This document shows, in pieces, positions 42,886 through 51,002 of a DNA stretch of 64,000 nucleotides; the stretch's first letter is position 1; each line of letters starts with the position of its first letter. The translations under genes and the position numbers were made by a program. Where the stretch lies: NCBI RefSeq assembly GCF_020026925.1, contig NZ_JAIQDW010000010.1, positions 1 through 64,000 on the forward strand, written 5' to 3'. The notes under the pieces are model-generated. The model ran no database searches and was not told the origin of the DNA. It saw only the letters and a list, made by a program, of their open reading frames with translations. Origin of the DNA: Flavobacterium hibisci (GTDB taxonomy: Bacteria > Bacteroidota > Bacteroidia > Flavobacteriales > Flavobacteriaceae).

Positions 42886-44157
42886 ATGGTAAAAGAACGC
42901 TTAATTTCGCTAGATGTCTTTCGTGGACTCACTATTTTATTAATGACAATTGTCAATAATCCGGGAGACTGGGGCAATGTTTATCCTCCTCTCTTACATG
43001 CCGACTGGCACGGATGCACCCTAACCGATTTGGTATTTCCTTTTTTTGTTTTTATTATGGGAGTGGCAGTTCCGCTTGCGATGCCTGAAAAATTTTATGA
43101 CAGTACAACATTCAATAAAATTTTAGTCCGCTCACTTCGAATGTTATGCTTGGGGATTTTCTTCAACTTTTTTGGTAAAATTCAATTATTTAGGCTTGAT
43201 GGAATTCCACTTTTAATTGGACGTTTAGCCATAACTATTGCTGTTGGTTATGCTTTAATGGGAAGTTTTAATTCTAAAGTCAAAAATATTTTAGCCTTTT
43301 CAATTCTGCTTATTTATTTGGTTTTGGCTTACAGCGGTATCGAAGCCTATCATGATGTAAGGCTTCCTGGGGTTTTACAACGAATTGCCATTGTATATTT
43401 CGTAGTCTCGCTTTTATATTTAAAAACGACACAAAAAACACAAATTATAACCGGAGCTGTTTTATTATTAGGATATTGGGCTGCAATGACACTAATACCC
43501 GTTCCCGGAATTGGAGCTGCTAATCTTGAAAAAGGAACCAATCTGGCTTCATGGCTGGATAGCATTTTACTGGAAGGCCATATGTACAGCGGTACTGTCA
43601 CCTGGGATCCGGAAGGAATTTTAAGTACTATTCCATCAATTGTAAATGGAATTATCGGACTATTAATTGGACAATTTCTACAAAGTGATAGTTCTAAATT
43701 AAAAAAAGCATTAAAAATGGGCAGGATTGGCGCTTTTCTTATCATTTCAGGATTACTTTGGGATTTGTTTTTTCCAATAAACAAATCGCTTTGGACAAGC
43801 AGTTACGTTTTATTTACAACTGGATTGGCAACCGTATTTTTTACCATTTTGTATTATCTGATTGATATTGCCGATTACAAAAAAGGATTTAAACCCTTCC
43901 TTATCTGGGGTGTAAATCCGATGATTGTATTTTTTAGTTCTCAAATTATACCGCAGGCTTTGGTAATGATCCAGTTTCAAAATCCAAAAAATCCCGAAGA
44001 ACAAACTAATCTTTTAGATTTCTTATATCGTTTCTGGATTGCGCCATTCTTCAGTAACCCAATGACAGCCTCATTAGCCGGTGCATTAGTTTACGTTTGC
44101 ATCTGGACCTTTATTCTATGGATTTTCTACAGAAACAAGTTGATTTTCAAAGTTTAA
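42886..44157 (+). CDS. Heparan-alpha-glucosaminide N-acetyltransferase-like membrane protein (NagX/DUF5009)
   Basis: A 423-residue polytopic membrane protein with 10 to 11 hydrophobic segments. The N-terminus ERLISLDVFRGLTILLMTIVNNPG and the following DWHGCTLTDLVFPFFVFIMG are the signature of the HGSNAT/NagX (YeiB-like acyltransferase) family. His38 in LLHADWHG corresponds in position to the active histidine of human HGSNAT. Later blocks include RLPGVLQRIAIVYF and WDPEGILSTIPSIVNGIIGLLIG. It presumably moves acetyl groups across the inner membrane to a sugar acceptor, but the substrate is unknown. It lies 115 bases after bshC and may be read with it. Confidence 0.88.
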   Translation: MVKERLISLDVFRGLTILLMTIVNNPGDWGNVYPPLLHADWHGCTLTDLVFPFFVFIMGVAVPLAMPEKFYDSTTFNKILVRSLRMLCLGIFFNFFGKIQLFRLDGIPLLIGRLAITIAVGYALMGSFNSKVKNILAFSILLIYLVLAYSGIEAYHDVRLPGVLQRIAIVYFVVSLLYLKTTQKTQIITGAVLLLGYWAAMTLIPVPGIGAANLEKGTNLASWLDSILLEGHMYSGTVTWDPEGILSTIPSIVNGIIGLLIGQFLQSDSSKLKKALKMGRIGAFLIISGLLWDLFFPINKSLWTSSYVLFTTGLATVFFTILYYLIDIADYKKGFKPFLIWGVNPMIVFFSSQIIPQALVMIQFQNPKNPEEQTNLLDFLYRFWIAPFFSNPMTASLAGALVYVCIWTFILWIFYRNKLIFKV

Positions 44158-44169
44158 ATAACATTTAAA

Positions 44170-44205
44170 ATTTGTAGAGACGCACAGCAGTACATCTTCT
44201 TTTTT
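44170..44205. repeat. Decayed copy of a flavobacterial interspersed repeat
   Basis: TTGTAGAGACGCACAGCAGT and the bases after it look like one arm of a repeat (GTAGAGACGCAC...GTGCGTCTCTAC) that I associate with flavobacterial intergenic DNA. The second arm is not preserved. A loosely related CTGCTGTACT appears at about 44253-44262. Confidence 0.35.
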
Positions 44206-44302
44206 TTGATCCGCAATTCTCAATTCTCAATTTTCTTAACCAAAACATCATTCTGCTGTACTTTAATTATGAATTTATTAAAATCAATTCGCAAAAAAGT
44301 TC

Positions 44303-44310
44303 TATTTTTG
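44303..44310 (+). promoter_or_regulatory. -7 element of the ndk promoter
   Basis: TATTTTTG matches TAnnTTTG and lies 25 bases before the ndk start. No TTG is found at the expected distance upstream, so this is a half match only. Confidence 0.4.
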
Positions 44311-44334
44311 CACCAAATTTAAAAAACACAAAAA

Positions 44335-44754
44335 ATGGCTACAAATAGAACTTTTACCATGATTAAGCCGGATGCTGTTGCAAACGGACATATCGGTAAT
44401 ATCCTGGCAATGATTACTAACGCAGGTTTCAAAATCGTTTCATTAAAATTAACACAATTAACTGTTGCCGATGCAAAAGCATTTTACGCAGTTCACGCAG
44501 AAAGACCTTTCTACGGAGAATTAGTTGAATTCATGTCACGCGGCCCAATTGTTGCGGCAATTTTAGAAAAAGAAAACGCTGTAGAAGATTTTAGAACTCT
44601 AATCGGAGCTACAAATCCTGCTGAAGCTGCTGAAGGAACTATTCGTAAAGCATACGCAACTTCTATTGGAGAAAATGCAGTTCACGGATCTGATAGCGAT
44701 GAAAATGCCGCTATCGAAAGTGCATTCCACTTTGCAGGAAGAGAACAATTTTAA
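44335..44754 (+). CDS. ndk: Nucleoside diphosphate kinase
   Basis: A 139-residue cytoplasmic enzyme of the usual length that transfers the gamma phosphate between nucleoside triphosphates and diphosphates. The N-terminal [16 protein letters not shown], the Lys11 of the substrate site, and the active-site His117 in [13 protein letters not shown] are all present. It has its own promoter element (44303-44310) and a strong bidirectional terminator (44808-44852). Monocistronic housekeeping gene. Confidence 0.97.
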   Translation: MATNRTFTMIKPDAVANGHIGNILAMITNAGFKIVSLKLTQLTVADAKAFYAVHAERPFYGELVEFMSRGPIVAAILEKENAVEDFRTLIGATNPAEAAEGTIRKAYATSIGENAVHGSDSDENAAIESAFHFAGREQF

Positions 44755-44769
44755 TTTAGACATCATCTT

Positions 44770-44912
44770 AGATGGTTAGATTTTTAGACTTACTTAGATA
44801 GATCTTATAAAAAAACAGACTCACTTTCAATGAAGTGGGTCTGTTTTTTTTATATCTAACAATCTTTTAATCTAAGTCAGTCTAAAAATCTAATAAGTCT
44901 AAGTAAATCTAT
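44770..44912. repeat. Inverted repeat pair around the ndk terminator
   Basis: TTAGATTTTTAGACTTACTT (about 44777-44796) is matched in reverse complement by AAGTCAGTCTAAAAATCTAA and AAGTCTAAGTAAATCTATC (about 44875-44912). With the hairpin between them they make one long imperfect palindrome. The arms are built of repeated TCTAA/TTAGA words. Confidence 0.55.
44808..44852. terminator. Bidirectional terminator between ndk and DUF721 gene
   Basis: AAAACAGACTCACTT and AAGTGGGTCTGTTTT pair with one wobble around a 6-base loop, with A-run before and T-run after. It serves ndk (plus) and the DUF721 gene (minus). Confidence 0.85.
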
Positions 44913-45205
44913 CTCAAAACCACATCCTTCACAACCTCACGACCAAGTTCTTCATTTATCATTTTAACGATTTTAGATTTTCCGTGGCTTAATTCTTCAC
45001 GTAAAACAGCTGATGCCAGTTCTACATAAAGTGTAGTCCCTTTAAGGATAACATTTCTTGTATACGTTTTTACGCCATTCCCCATCAAATTTGCCCACGC
45101 CTCTTTTACATCAATCTGATCCATTCCGGGCTGCAATTTATTTACCTGAATAATCTGCTGCAAAACAGCTCCAATCGTACTTTCGTTATTTAGTCTTTTC
45201 GCCAT
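44909..45205 (-). CDS. DUF721-domain protein (DciA-like)
   Basis: A 98-residue protein consisting of a single DUF721 domain: RLNNESTIGAVLQQIIQVNKLQ, then EAWANLMGNGVKTYTRNVILKGTTLYVELASAVLREELSH, the typical core. The family is related to DciA, a DnaB helicase-loading factor, and to proteins next to recF; binding to nucleic acid is likely, but the role in Bacteroidota is not established. Its start overlaps the end of the upstream lipoprotein gene by 20 bases, indicating coupled translation. Confidence 0.88.
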   Translation of the reverse strand: MAKRLNNESTIGAVLQQIIQVNKLQPGMDQIDVKEAWANLMGNGVKTYTRNVILKGTTLYVELASAVLREELSHGKSKIVKMINEELGREVVKDVVLR

Positions 45206-45626
45206 CTTTTAATAAATTTACTGGTCCTGATTTTTTATAATGATATTCTTTATTCTGATTATTTTTCACAACAAAAGTCTCATCTGAAATTGCAATCAGC
45301 TCTTCGCTCCACTTTGCATAATCCGTTTTATAATCCAGAAACGCTCCTTTATCTGTAAAACGAACAGATACATTTTCAAAAGTATTTGTTGTCAAAAAAG
45401 TTCCGTCAAGCTGCGCCATCACTTTTGTCCGCGTCCCTTTAGCCCCTTTAATCTGAAAATAATCGAAGTTCTCATTCATTCCGTATAACTTCTCCTCACC
45501 TTTATCAAAAACCACCTTTTCAATTTCCCAATAGCCATTCAGTTTTGCAATATCTGCCGGTTTAATTTCCTGCTTGCAGCCCACAAACAAAAGCGATACA
45601 ACTAAAATCATAAAAGTGTTTTTCAT
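45186..45626 (-). CDS. Lipocalin-like lipoprotein
   Basis: A 146-residue lipoprotein with lipobox LLFVGC (Cys17). The mature part begins with KPADIAKLNGYWEIEKVVFDKGEE, the pattern of lipocalin-like domains (GxW on the first strand), followed by alternating beta strands. The ligand is unknown. It overlaps the DUF721 gene and is the first gene of that pair. Upstream of it lies a copy of the interspersed palindromic repeat (45642-45735). Confidence 0.78.
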   Translation of the reverse strand: MKNTFMILVVSLLFVGCKQEIKPADIAKLNGYWEIEKVVFDKGEEKLYGMNENFDYFQIKGAKGTRTKVMAQLDGTFLTTNTFENVSVRFTDKGAFLDYKTDYAKWSEELIAISDETFVVKNNQNKEYHYKKSGPVNLLKDGEKTK

Positions 45627-45641
45627 ACTATATATTTTAAT

Positions 45642-45735
45642 AAGAAGCTATTCCTGCTGTCCGCTGTATTCCCTATTAACAAAAACTACGGCTAAAAGCC
45701 TTGTTTTTCTAAATCGGGAGATGCCGCTTCCATCA
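45642..45735. repeat. Interspersed palindromic repeat, copy 2
   Basis: Reverse complement of the element at 18309-18390. On the minus strand it runs from CCCTAGCCCTGATGGAAGCGG to AGCGGACAGCAGGAATAGCT. The conserved arms flank a variable centre that here pairs as CTCCC/GGGAA, AGAAAAACAA/TTTTTGTT and GGCT/AGCC. Different centres that keep pairing are good evidence that the RNA or DNA fold is what is conserved. Confidence 0.75.
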
Positions 45736-45875
45736 GGGCTAGGGCTCCGGTTTTCAAAAGATTTTTAGAGAACTACAAAGTTAACTTTATAAACTTTAAA
45801 AGAAATAAAAATCTGCTAAACACATTAAACTATTTTATATATTTTTGGTCATACCACAAACCAAAAACATAAACC

Positions 45876-46940
45876 ATGACTAAAACAATTTACAAGATTC
45901 TGATTCTGTTAGTATGCATCAGCTGTAGTAAAGAAGACAACAGCTCTGACACCACTCCAACACAAAACATGTATTTTCCTCCTCTGACAGGAAATACTTG
46001 GGAAACCCAATCTATTTCAGACCTAAAGTGGAACCAAAATGCTGTTCAGCCGCTTTTAGATTATTTAGAACTCAAAAACTCTAAATCATTTATCATCTTG
46101 GTTAATGGCCGAATCGTTTTAGAAAATTACTTCGGAGACCATTCAGCAACCAAAAACTGGTATTGGGCAAGTGCAGGAAAAACATTAACCTCTACCGTTA
46201 CAGGAATTGCCCAACAAGAAGACCTCATCAACATTAACAATAAAGTCTCACAATATCTAGGCACTGGGTGGACAAGCGAAACACTTGCGAAAGAGAATTT
46301 AATTACCTGCAAACATCTATTAACAATGACATCAGGTCTTGATGACAGCACTGATGATGTTGAACCAGCCAATCTAATCTACAAAGCCGATGCAGGTACA
46401 CGCTGGGCATATCATAATGTTTACGTAAAACTTCAGGATGTTGTCGCAGCAGCGAGCAAACAGAACTGGTCAGCCTATTTCAACGCTAAATTGAGAGATA
46501 AAATTGGGATGGATGGCGCTTGGGTTCAATTAGGCGTAAACAGCGTTTATACAAGTACTACCAGAAGCATGGCGCGTTTTGGTTTACTGATGCTGAATAA
46601 AGGAAAATGGGATAACAATACTATTTTGAATGAAACTTATTTCAATGAAGCCACTAATACATCTCAAAACATTAATTTAGGATACGGTTACCTCTGGTGG
46701 CTAAACGGAAAAGCGAATTATCATCTTCCTCAGTCACAACTTACTTTTCAGGGAAGTGTAATTCCAACTGCTCCAAGCGATATGTTTATGGCCCTGGGAA
46801 AAAACGATCAAAAAATCTATGTTATTCCAAGCAAAAAAATGGTTGTCATTAGAATGGGAGATGCTGCTGACAATGTAAATCTGGCCTTATCTGATTTTGA
46901 TAAGGTCTTATGGCAGAAAATTAGTGCATTATACCAATAA
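45876..46940 (+). CDS. Serine hydrolase, class C beta-lactamase-like, lipoprotein
   Basis: A 354-residue lipoprotein with lipobox CISC (Cys17). The beta-lactamase/penicillin-binding fold shows the SxxK motif SAGK (Ser99 to Lys102) in WYWASAGKTLTS, the Tyr-x-Asn motif YHN (Tyr179 to Asn181), and LGYGYLWW near 268-275. The strand motif near the end is not a clear KTG. Such proteins are often D-aminopeptidases or esterases and not resistance enzymes. A possible -7 element, TATTTTTG, is at 45840-45847. A terminator follows at 46978-47010. It appears to be a single-gene unit. Confidence 0.87.
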   Translation: MTKTIYKILILLVCISCSKEDNSSDTTPTQNMYFPPLTGNTWETQSISDLKWNQNAVQPLLDYLELKNSKSFIILVNGRIVLENYFGDHSATKNWYWASAGKTLTSTVTGIAQQEDLININNKVSQYLGTGWTSETLAKENLITCKHLLTMTSGLDDSTDDVEPANLIYKADAGTRWAYHNVYVKLQDVVAAASKQNWSAYFNAKLRDKIGMDGAWVQLGVNSVYTSTTRSMARFGLLMLNKGKWDNNTILNETYFNEATNTSQNINLGYGYLWWLNGKANYHLPQSQLTFQGSVIPTAPSDMFMALGKNDQKIYVIPSKKMVVIRMGDAADNVNLALSDFDKVLWQKISALYQ

Positions 46941-46977
46941 CACAAAATAATTACAGTAATTTCCATCCCTTACTTTC

Positions 46978-47010
46978 AAAAAGCTTTTGCATTCCCTGCA
47001 GAAGCTTTTT
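46978..47010. terminator. Terminator after the serine hydrolase
   Basis: AAAAAGCTTTTGC and GCAGAAGCTTTTT pair with one mismatch around a 7-base loop. It is flanked by A/T runs, so it may also end the minus-strand ftsY unit. Confidence 0.75.
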
Positions 47011-47037
47011 GAATAAATAAAAAAAGCAAATAGAAAA

Positions 47038-47202
47038 CTATCTTTTTGTACGGATTCTTTTCAACATTCCTGCAAAAAAGAAAGCCAGCCCCAATACCAA
47101 TAGAACATAATAAAAAGACAAGCTTTTATCTTTTGAGACATTTGCAATAACAAAACAAAGAACACTTGCAAAATAAAATGCAACAGGAGGTATATTTTTC
47201 AT
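47038..47202 (-). CDS. Small two-helix membrane protein downstream of ftsY
   Basis: A 54-residue frame starting MKNIPPVAFYFASVLCFV. It has two hydrophobic helices (about 5-21 and 29-46) joined by a short polar turn (NVSKDKS), and a basic cytoplasmic end (MLKRIRTKR), so both ends probably face the cytoplasm. It begins 15 bases after the ftsY stop, in the same direction, and ends at the shared terminator. The clear membrane topology and operon position support a real gene. No known family is recognised. Confidence 0.72.
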   Translation of the reverse strand: MKNIPPVAFYFASVLCFVIANVSKDKSLSFYYVLLVLGLAFFFAGMLKRIRTKR

Positions 47203-47217
47203 TTTATGTTTAAGGAA

Positions 47218-48171
47218 TTATTTAAAAAAACTGTCAACGAATTCATATTTATTAAAGACTTGCAAATCTTCAATTCCTTCGCCAACGCCAATGTATTTAA
47301 CCGGAATTTGAAACTGGTCTGAAATACCAATTACAACACCGCCTTTTGCAGTTCCGTCTAATTTTGTAACAGCCAGGGAAGTTACCTCAGTTGCTGCTGT
47401 AAACTGTTTTGCCTGCTCAAAAGCATTTTGACCTGTAGAACCATCCAAAACCAAAAGTACATCGTGAGGAGCATCAGCTATAACTTTCTGCATTACACGT
47501 TTTACTTTTGAAAGTTCGTTCATCAGATTAATTTTATTATGCAAACGGCCTGCTGTGTCAATAATTACCACATCAGCATTTTGTGCTACGGCTGACTGCA
47601 AAGTATCAAAAGCGACAGAAGCAGGATCGCTTCCCATATTTTGTCTCACAATTGGAACATCAACACGGTCCGCCCAAACCTGTAATTGATCGATTGCAGC
47701 CGCACGAAAAGTATCTGCAGCTCCCAAAACCACTTTGTGTCCGGCTTTTTTAAATTGATACGCCAACTTACCAATAGTAGTGGTCTTACCTACTCCGTTT
47801 ACCCCGACAACCATTAAAACATATGGTTTTTTATCTTTTGGAATTTCGAATTCTGTTGCTTCACCTGTATTGGTTTCAGACAATAAAGCCCCGATTTCAT
47901 CTCGAAGAATCTGGTTTAATTCGTCTGTCCCTAAATATTTATCTTCAGCAACACGTTTTTCAATTCTTTCGATAATTTTCAGAGTAGTATTTACCCCTAC
48001 ATCAGATGCTACCAGAATCTCTTCCAGATTATCTAATACATCATCATCAACTTTGGATTTTCCGGCTACAGCCTTGCTTAACTTTGAGAAAAAAGTTGTT
48101 TTTGTTTTTTCAAGACCTTTGTCTAAAGTCTCTTTTTTATCGGAAGAGAATAATTTTTTAAAAAAACTCAT
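47218..48171 (-). CDS. ftsY: Signal recognition particle receptor FtsY
   Basis: A 317-residue SRP GTPase. The N-terminal helical N domain (about 20-100) precedes the G domain with the P-loop GVNGVGKTT (123-131), GAADTFRAAAIDQL, DTAGRLHNKINLMNEL and TKLDGTAKGGV. The C-terminal GVGEGIEDLQVFN is typical of FtsY. The acidic A domain of the E. coli protein is absent, as is usual in this phylum. FtsY docks ribosome-SRP complexes at the inner membrane. It lies downstream of rpmB-rpmG-DUF4295, a cluster conserved in Bacteroidota, but a terminator at 48425-48458 and a 304-base gap separate it from them. Confidence 0.97.
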   Translation of the reverse strand: MSFFKKLFSSDKKETLDKGLEKTKTTFFSKLSKAVAGKSKVDDDVLDNLEEILVASDVGVNTTLKIIERIEKRVAEDKYLGTDELNQILRDEIGALLSETNTGEATEFEIPKDKKPYVLMVVGVNGVGKTTTIGKLAYQFKKAGHKVVLGAADTFRAAAIDQLQVWADRVDVPIVRQNMGSDPASVAFDTLQSAVAQNADVVIIDTAGRLHNKINLMNELSKVKRVMQKVIADAPHDVLLVLDGSTGQNAFEQAKQFTAATEVTSLAVTKLDGTAKGGVVIGISDQFQIPVKYIGVGEGIEDLQVFNKYEFVDSFFK

Positions 48172-48475
48172 TTATTTTGTAGGTTTAAGATGTTAAGATT
48201 TTAGATAATCTGAAATCCAAATCTTTAAAGAAAGCCCATTGCATAATTTAGCCCCGATTACTTCACATAATTTACATTTCGATCGGAGTTCAGTGAACTA
48301 CGTTTTTAGCCAAAACACCTTTATTCTGGACTTCAGAATAAAACTTGTAGCAAAAAGCAGGAATCCATTATCAAAAAAAGCCAATTTGCAATGCTTCTTT
48401 AAATTTTAAACAAATATAAAAAATAAAAAAGCTACTTCCGAATGAAAGTAGCTTTTCTATATAATGTAATTGTAA
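48172..48475. other. Intergenic region between DUF4295 gene and ftsY
   Basis: A 304-base non-coding stretch. Besides the terminator it has two small perfect hairpins: AGTTCA-G-TGAACT (about 48286-48298) and TTTATTCTG-gactt-CAGAATAAA (about 48329-48351). It probably carries an ftsY promoter, but I could not identify one with confidence. Confidence 0.45.
48425..48458 (-). terminator. Terminator of the rpmB-rpmG-DUF4295 operon
   Basis: AAGCTACTTTC and its partner GAAGTAGCTT pair around a short loop, with a T-run on the minus strand, about 20 bases past the DUF4295 stop. Confidence 0.75.
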
Positions 48476-48628
48476 TTATTTCTTTTTCAAGAATTCATCA
48501 ACTTCTTCAGGAGCCATAATAGATTCTACGAATGTATATGCACCAGTTTTAGGAGATTTTACCATTTTGATGGCTTTTGACAATCTCTTAGAAGCTGTTT
48601 GTAACGATGCTACGGTTTTCTTTGCCAT
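48476..48628 (-). CDS. DUF4295-family small protein
   Basis: A 50-residue basic protein: MAKKTVASLQTASKRLSKAI at the start, then MVKSPKTGAYTFVESIMAPEE, ending FLKKK. This is the DUF4295 family, found in Bacteroidota directly after the ribosomal proteins L28 and L33. The position, size and basic charge suggest a ribosome-associated protein, but no function is known to me. It lies 70 bases after rpmG and ends at the terminator at 48425-48458. Confidence 0.9.
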   Translation of the reverse strand: MAKKTVASLQTASKRLSKAIKMVKSPKTGAYTFVESIMAPEEVDEFLKKK

Positions 48629-48698
48629 GATTCAAATGTTATTGAAATTAATAAAAAAACAAATGACTGGATTTGAAATTTTATTAAACCTCTAATTA

Positions 48699-48881
48699 TT
48701 ACTTAATTTCTTTGTGAACAGTTACTCTTTTCAAGATAGGATTAAATTTTTTAATCTCTAATCTGTCCGGAGTATTTTTTTTGTTCTTTGTTGTGATGTA
48801 TCTTGAAGTCCCTGCAACACCAGAAGTTTTGTGTTCAGTACATTCTAAAATTACCTGGATTCTATTACCTTTCTTTGCCAT
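48699..48881 (-). CDS. rpmG: 50S ribosomal protein L33
   Basis: A 60-residue protein: [20 protein letters not shown], then [21 protein letters not shown] and a basic end, matching L33. Only one cysteine (ECTEH) is present, so this is the zinc-free form of L33. It is encoded 27 bases after rpmB and before the DUF4295 gene, the normal order in Bacteroidota. Confidence 0.97.
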   Translation of the reverse strand: MAKKGNRIQVILECTEHKTSGVAGTSRYITTKNKKNTPDRLEIKKFNPILKRVTVHKEIK

Positions 48882-48908
48882 CTTGCTATATATTTATTTA
48901 GGAAAAGA

Positions 48909-49145
48909 TTATTTGATAAATCCTTCTGACTGCGCTTTTTTCAAAACAGCAGTGATTCCATTTTTATTAATTGTTTTTATCGTAGATGCTGCTACTCTAA
49001 GAGTAATCCATCTATCTTCTTCTGGAAGATAAAAACGCTTTTTAACTAAGTTTACAGAAAACTTTCTCTTAGTTTTGTTCATAGCGTGAGAAACGTTATT
49101 TCCTACCATCGCTCTTTTACCTGTAAGGTCACAAACTCTTGACAT
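48909..49145 (-). CDS. rpmB: 50S ribosomal protein L28
   Basis: A 78-residue protein starting [20 protein letters not shown], followed by [28 protein letters not shown], the hallmark of L28, and ending [10 protein letters not shown]. First gene of the rpmB-rpmG-DUF4295 operon with a good promoter at 49182-49211. Confidence 0.97.
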   Translation of the reverse strand: MSRVCDLTGKRAMVGNNVSHAMNKTKRKFSVNLVKKRFYLPEEDRWITLRVAASTIKTINKNGITAVLKKAQSEGFIK

Positions 49146-49181
49146 TATACTTATCTTTTATCGTTATTCAAAATCAGGGTG

Positions 49182-49211
49182 CAAAGAAAAGAAAAATAAA
49201 CCATTTAACAA
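49182..49211 (-). promoter_or_regulatory. Promoter of the rpmB operon
   Basis: On the minus strand: TTG (49211-49209), a spacer of exactly 19 bases, then TTTCTTTG (49189-49182). This matches TTG-N19-TAnnTTTG with one mismatch. The end of the -7 element is 36 bases before the rpmB start. Confidence 0.6.
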
Positions 49212-49218
49212 AAAAATA

Positions 49219-50469
49219 TTACACAATTTTCAAAATTTCTTTCTGCAATATTTCCAGACTCTTAATGGTAGCCCTATCTATCACTTTTTCACGAGGTTGC
49301 CCAAAGTTAAATTCTTCTGTAATGACTCCATTTGGCGTGGCCAAAGCAATAAACACAGTTCCAATTTCAGCATCTGAATCACCTTTGGAAGGACCCGCAT
49401 TCCCAGTCGTAGCAATAGCATAGTCAGTTTTAAGCAACTGTTTTACATTCAAAGCCATAGCCAATGCTACCTCTGCACTTACTACCGAAAATTCATCTAC
49501 CAAATCCTGCGAAATACCAAGAACATTAACTTTTGCCTCTGTTGCATAGGAAACAACACTGCCTTTAAAGTAGTTAGACGCACCTGGAACAGCTGATAAC
49601 AATGAAGCTATTTTCCCGCCAGTAAAACTCTCAGCAGTCGAAATAGTTTTATTTTGCTGAACCAGCAATTTCCCTACCGCAACTTCGATAGTTTCATCGT
49701 CATCAAAACCTACTATAATATCGTGAATTATAGCATCCAACGACTTTACATTTTCTTCTATTGCAGCCTCCAAAACATCTTTATCTGTACCTCTCGCGGT
49801 CAATCTCAAACGAACACGACCGGGATTTGGAAGATAGGCAAGCTTAATAAAATCCGGTAAATTATTTTCCCAATGCTCAATACGTTCTGCAACTAAACTC
49901 TCGCCCTGCCCGTAAGTCAAAATGGTTTTATGAATAATATAAGGGCGTTTATATTCGCGGACAATTTTAGGAATTATCTCTTCTTCAACCAGATATTTCA
50001 TTTCATATGGCACACCAGGGAGTGAAATAAAAACAGTATTTTCTTTTTTCATCCACATTCCGGGCGCTGTACCAACTTTATTATGAAGTATAGTACAAGT
50101 GGAAGGAACCAGAGCCTGATCTTTATTCATCTGCGTAATCGGACGCTTAAAATAACCTTCGATTAATTGGGTAACATGAGCCAAAACTTCCGGATTTACA
50201 ACCAGCTGGTCATCAAAATATTCACAAAAAGTTTTTTTTGTGACATCATCCTTAGTTGGGCCTAATCCTCCTGTTACAATCACTAGATCGACTTTATTCT
50301 GGAGTTGTGAAAAAGCATCTAAAATATGCTTTTTATCATCGCTTATCGAAATCATCTCCCTGACCTCAACTCCAATTCGATCTAATGCTTTAGCAATGAA
50401 TCCGGAGTTAGTATCAATAATCTGACCTATTAAAATTTCATCACCAATAGTAACGATTGTTGCTTTCAT
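49219..50469 (-). CDS. cinA: CinA-family protein (MoCF domain plus PncC-like amidase)
   Basis: A 416-residue cytoplasmic protein. The N-terminal MoaB/MoCF-like domain (1-170) begins [21 protein letters not shown] and includes [13 protein letters not shown]. The C-terminal CinA domain (about 255-415) has [24 protein letters not shown] and [23 protein letters not shown]. In two-domain CinA proteins the first part acts as an ADP-ribose/NMN-related pyrophosphatase and the second as nicotinamide-nucleotide amidase. I chose the ATG at 50469; the open frame continues 47 codons upstream without conserved sequence. It follows the Hpt gene, but a terminator (50562-50600) lies between them. Confidence 0.93.
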   Translation of the reverse strand: MKATIVTIGDEILIGQIIDTNSGFIAKALDRIGVEVREMISISDDKKHILDAFSQLQNKVDLVIVTGGLGPTKDDVTKKTFCEYFDDQLVVNPEVLAHVTQLIEGYFKRPITQMNKDQALVPSTCTILHNKVGTAPGMWMKKENTVFISLPGVPYEMKYLVEEEIIPKIVREYKRPYIIHKTILTYGQGESLVAERIEHWENNLPDFIKLAYLPNPGRVRLRLTARGTDKDVLEAAIEENVKSLDAIIHDIIVGFDDDETIEVAVGKLLVQQNKTISTAESFTGGKIASLLSAVPGASNYFKGSVVSYATEAKVNVLGISQDLVDEFSVVSAEVALAMALNVKQLLKTDYAIATTGNAGPSKGDSDAEIGTVFIALATPNGVITEEFNFGQPREKVIDRATIKSLEILQKEILKIV

Positions 50470-50561
50470 TTTTGATTTTTTTCTATTCAACTTTAAGCTG
50501 TTTGCAGAAGTAAAACTGTGAGCAGAATTGCGCGATAGTAGAAACGGAATCCTTTGCGACA

Positions 50562-50600
50562 TTAAAAAACGGCTTGTCGAAAAATTTCCGGACAAGAGGC
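50562..50600 (-). terminator. Terminator of the FAH-Hpt unit
   Basis: CTTGTC (50573-50578) and GACAAG (50591-50596) pair around a 12-base loop, and the minus strand then reads GTTTTTTAAT. It lies about 60 bases past the Hpt stop codon. Confidence 0.6.
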
Positions 50601-50657
50601 ATAGCAGCACCTTGCTAATTTTAATCCTGCTTTTTAAGGCTAAAATAATGCCAAGTA

Positions 50658-51002
50658 TTAAACATCGAAGTCTTTTTTTATCTCTTTAACAGCATCATTT
50701 ACTTGTTTTTTGATGCTTTTAAAAGTTTCTATAATTTCTTTCTTTTTACCTTCAGCCTTGGTCCAGGCCTCAACCTGCAAAATTTCCTCAAAAGCTACAT
50801 TCAAACCCATCAAATCAAGGGTTGGTTTTATTTTATGCGCATAAGAATAGGCATGTTTGTGATCTTTCTTCTTAATCCCCTCTTTTATTTGCTTCAAATC
50901 TTCCGGCACTTCAGTAACAAACAACCTTAGAATTTCATTTACAAATTCCGAATCATTGTCTGAAAGCGCGTAAACTTTTGATAAATTATATTTTAATGCC
51001 AT
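50658..51002 (-). CDS. Hpt (histidine phosphotransfer) domain protein
   Basis: A 114-residue, all-helical stand-alone Hpt protein. The phosphorylated histidine is His56 in [16 protein letters not shown], which matches the Hpt signature HxxKxxxxxx[22 protein letters not shown] precedes it as the usual first helix pair. It would pass phosphate between a hybrid histidine kinase and a response regulator, neither of which is adjacent. Its start overlaps the stop of the FAH-type gene by one base, so the two are coupled despite having no obvious link in function. Confidence 0.88.
   Translation of the reverse strand: MALKYNLSKVYALSDNDSEFVNEILRLFVTEVPEDLKQIKEGIKKKDHKHAYSYAHKIKPTLDLMGLNVAFEEILQVEAWTKAEGKKKEIIETFKSIKKQVNDAVKEIKKDFDV

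Noticed and set aside
43350..43784. A 144-codon open frame antisense to the NagX-like gene
   Set aside because: Shadow of a membrane-protein gene; no independent signals and no family resemblance.
45876..46940. Antibiotic-resistance beta-lactamase
   Set aside because: The SxxK and YxN motifs are present but the rest fits the broad serine-hydrolase family; no evidence for beta-lactam hydrolysis.
47780..48196. A 138-codon open frame antisense to ftsY
   Set aside because: Fully covered by ftsY, which is certain; composition is that of a reverse-frame shadow.
50470..50610. Longer N-terminus for CinA
   Set aside because: The family begins at [15 protein letters not shown]; the upstream 47 codons have no conserved sequence and overlap the previous gene's terminator zone.
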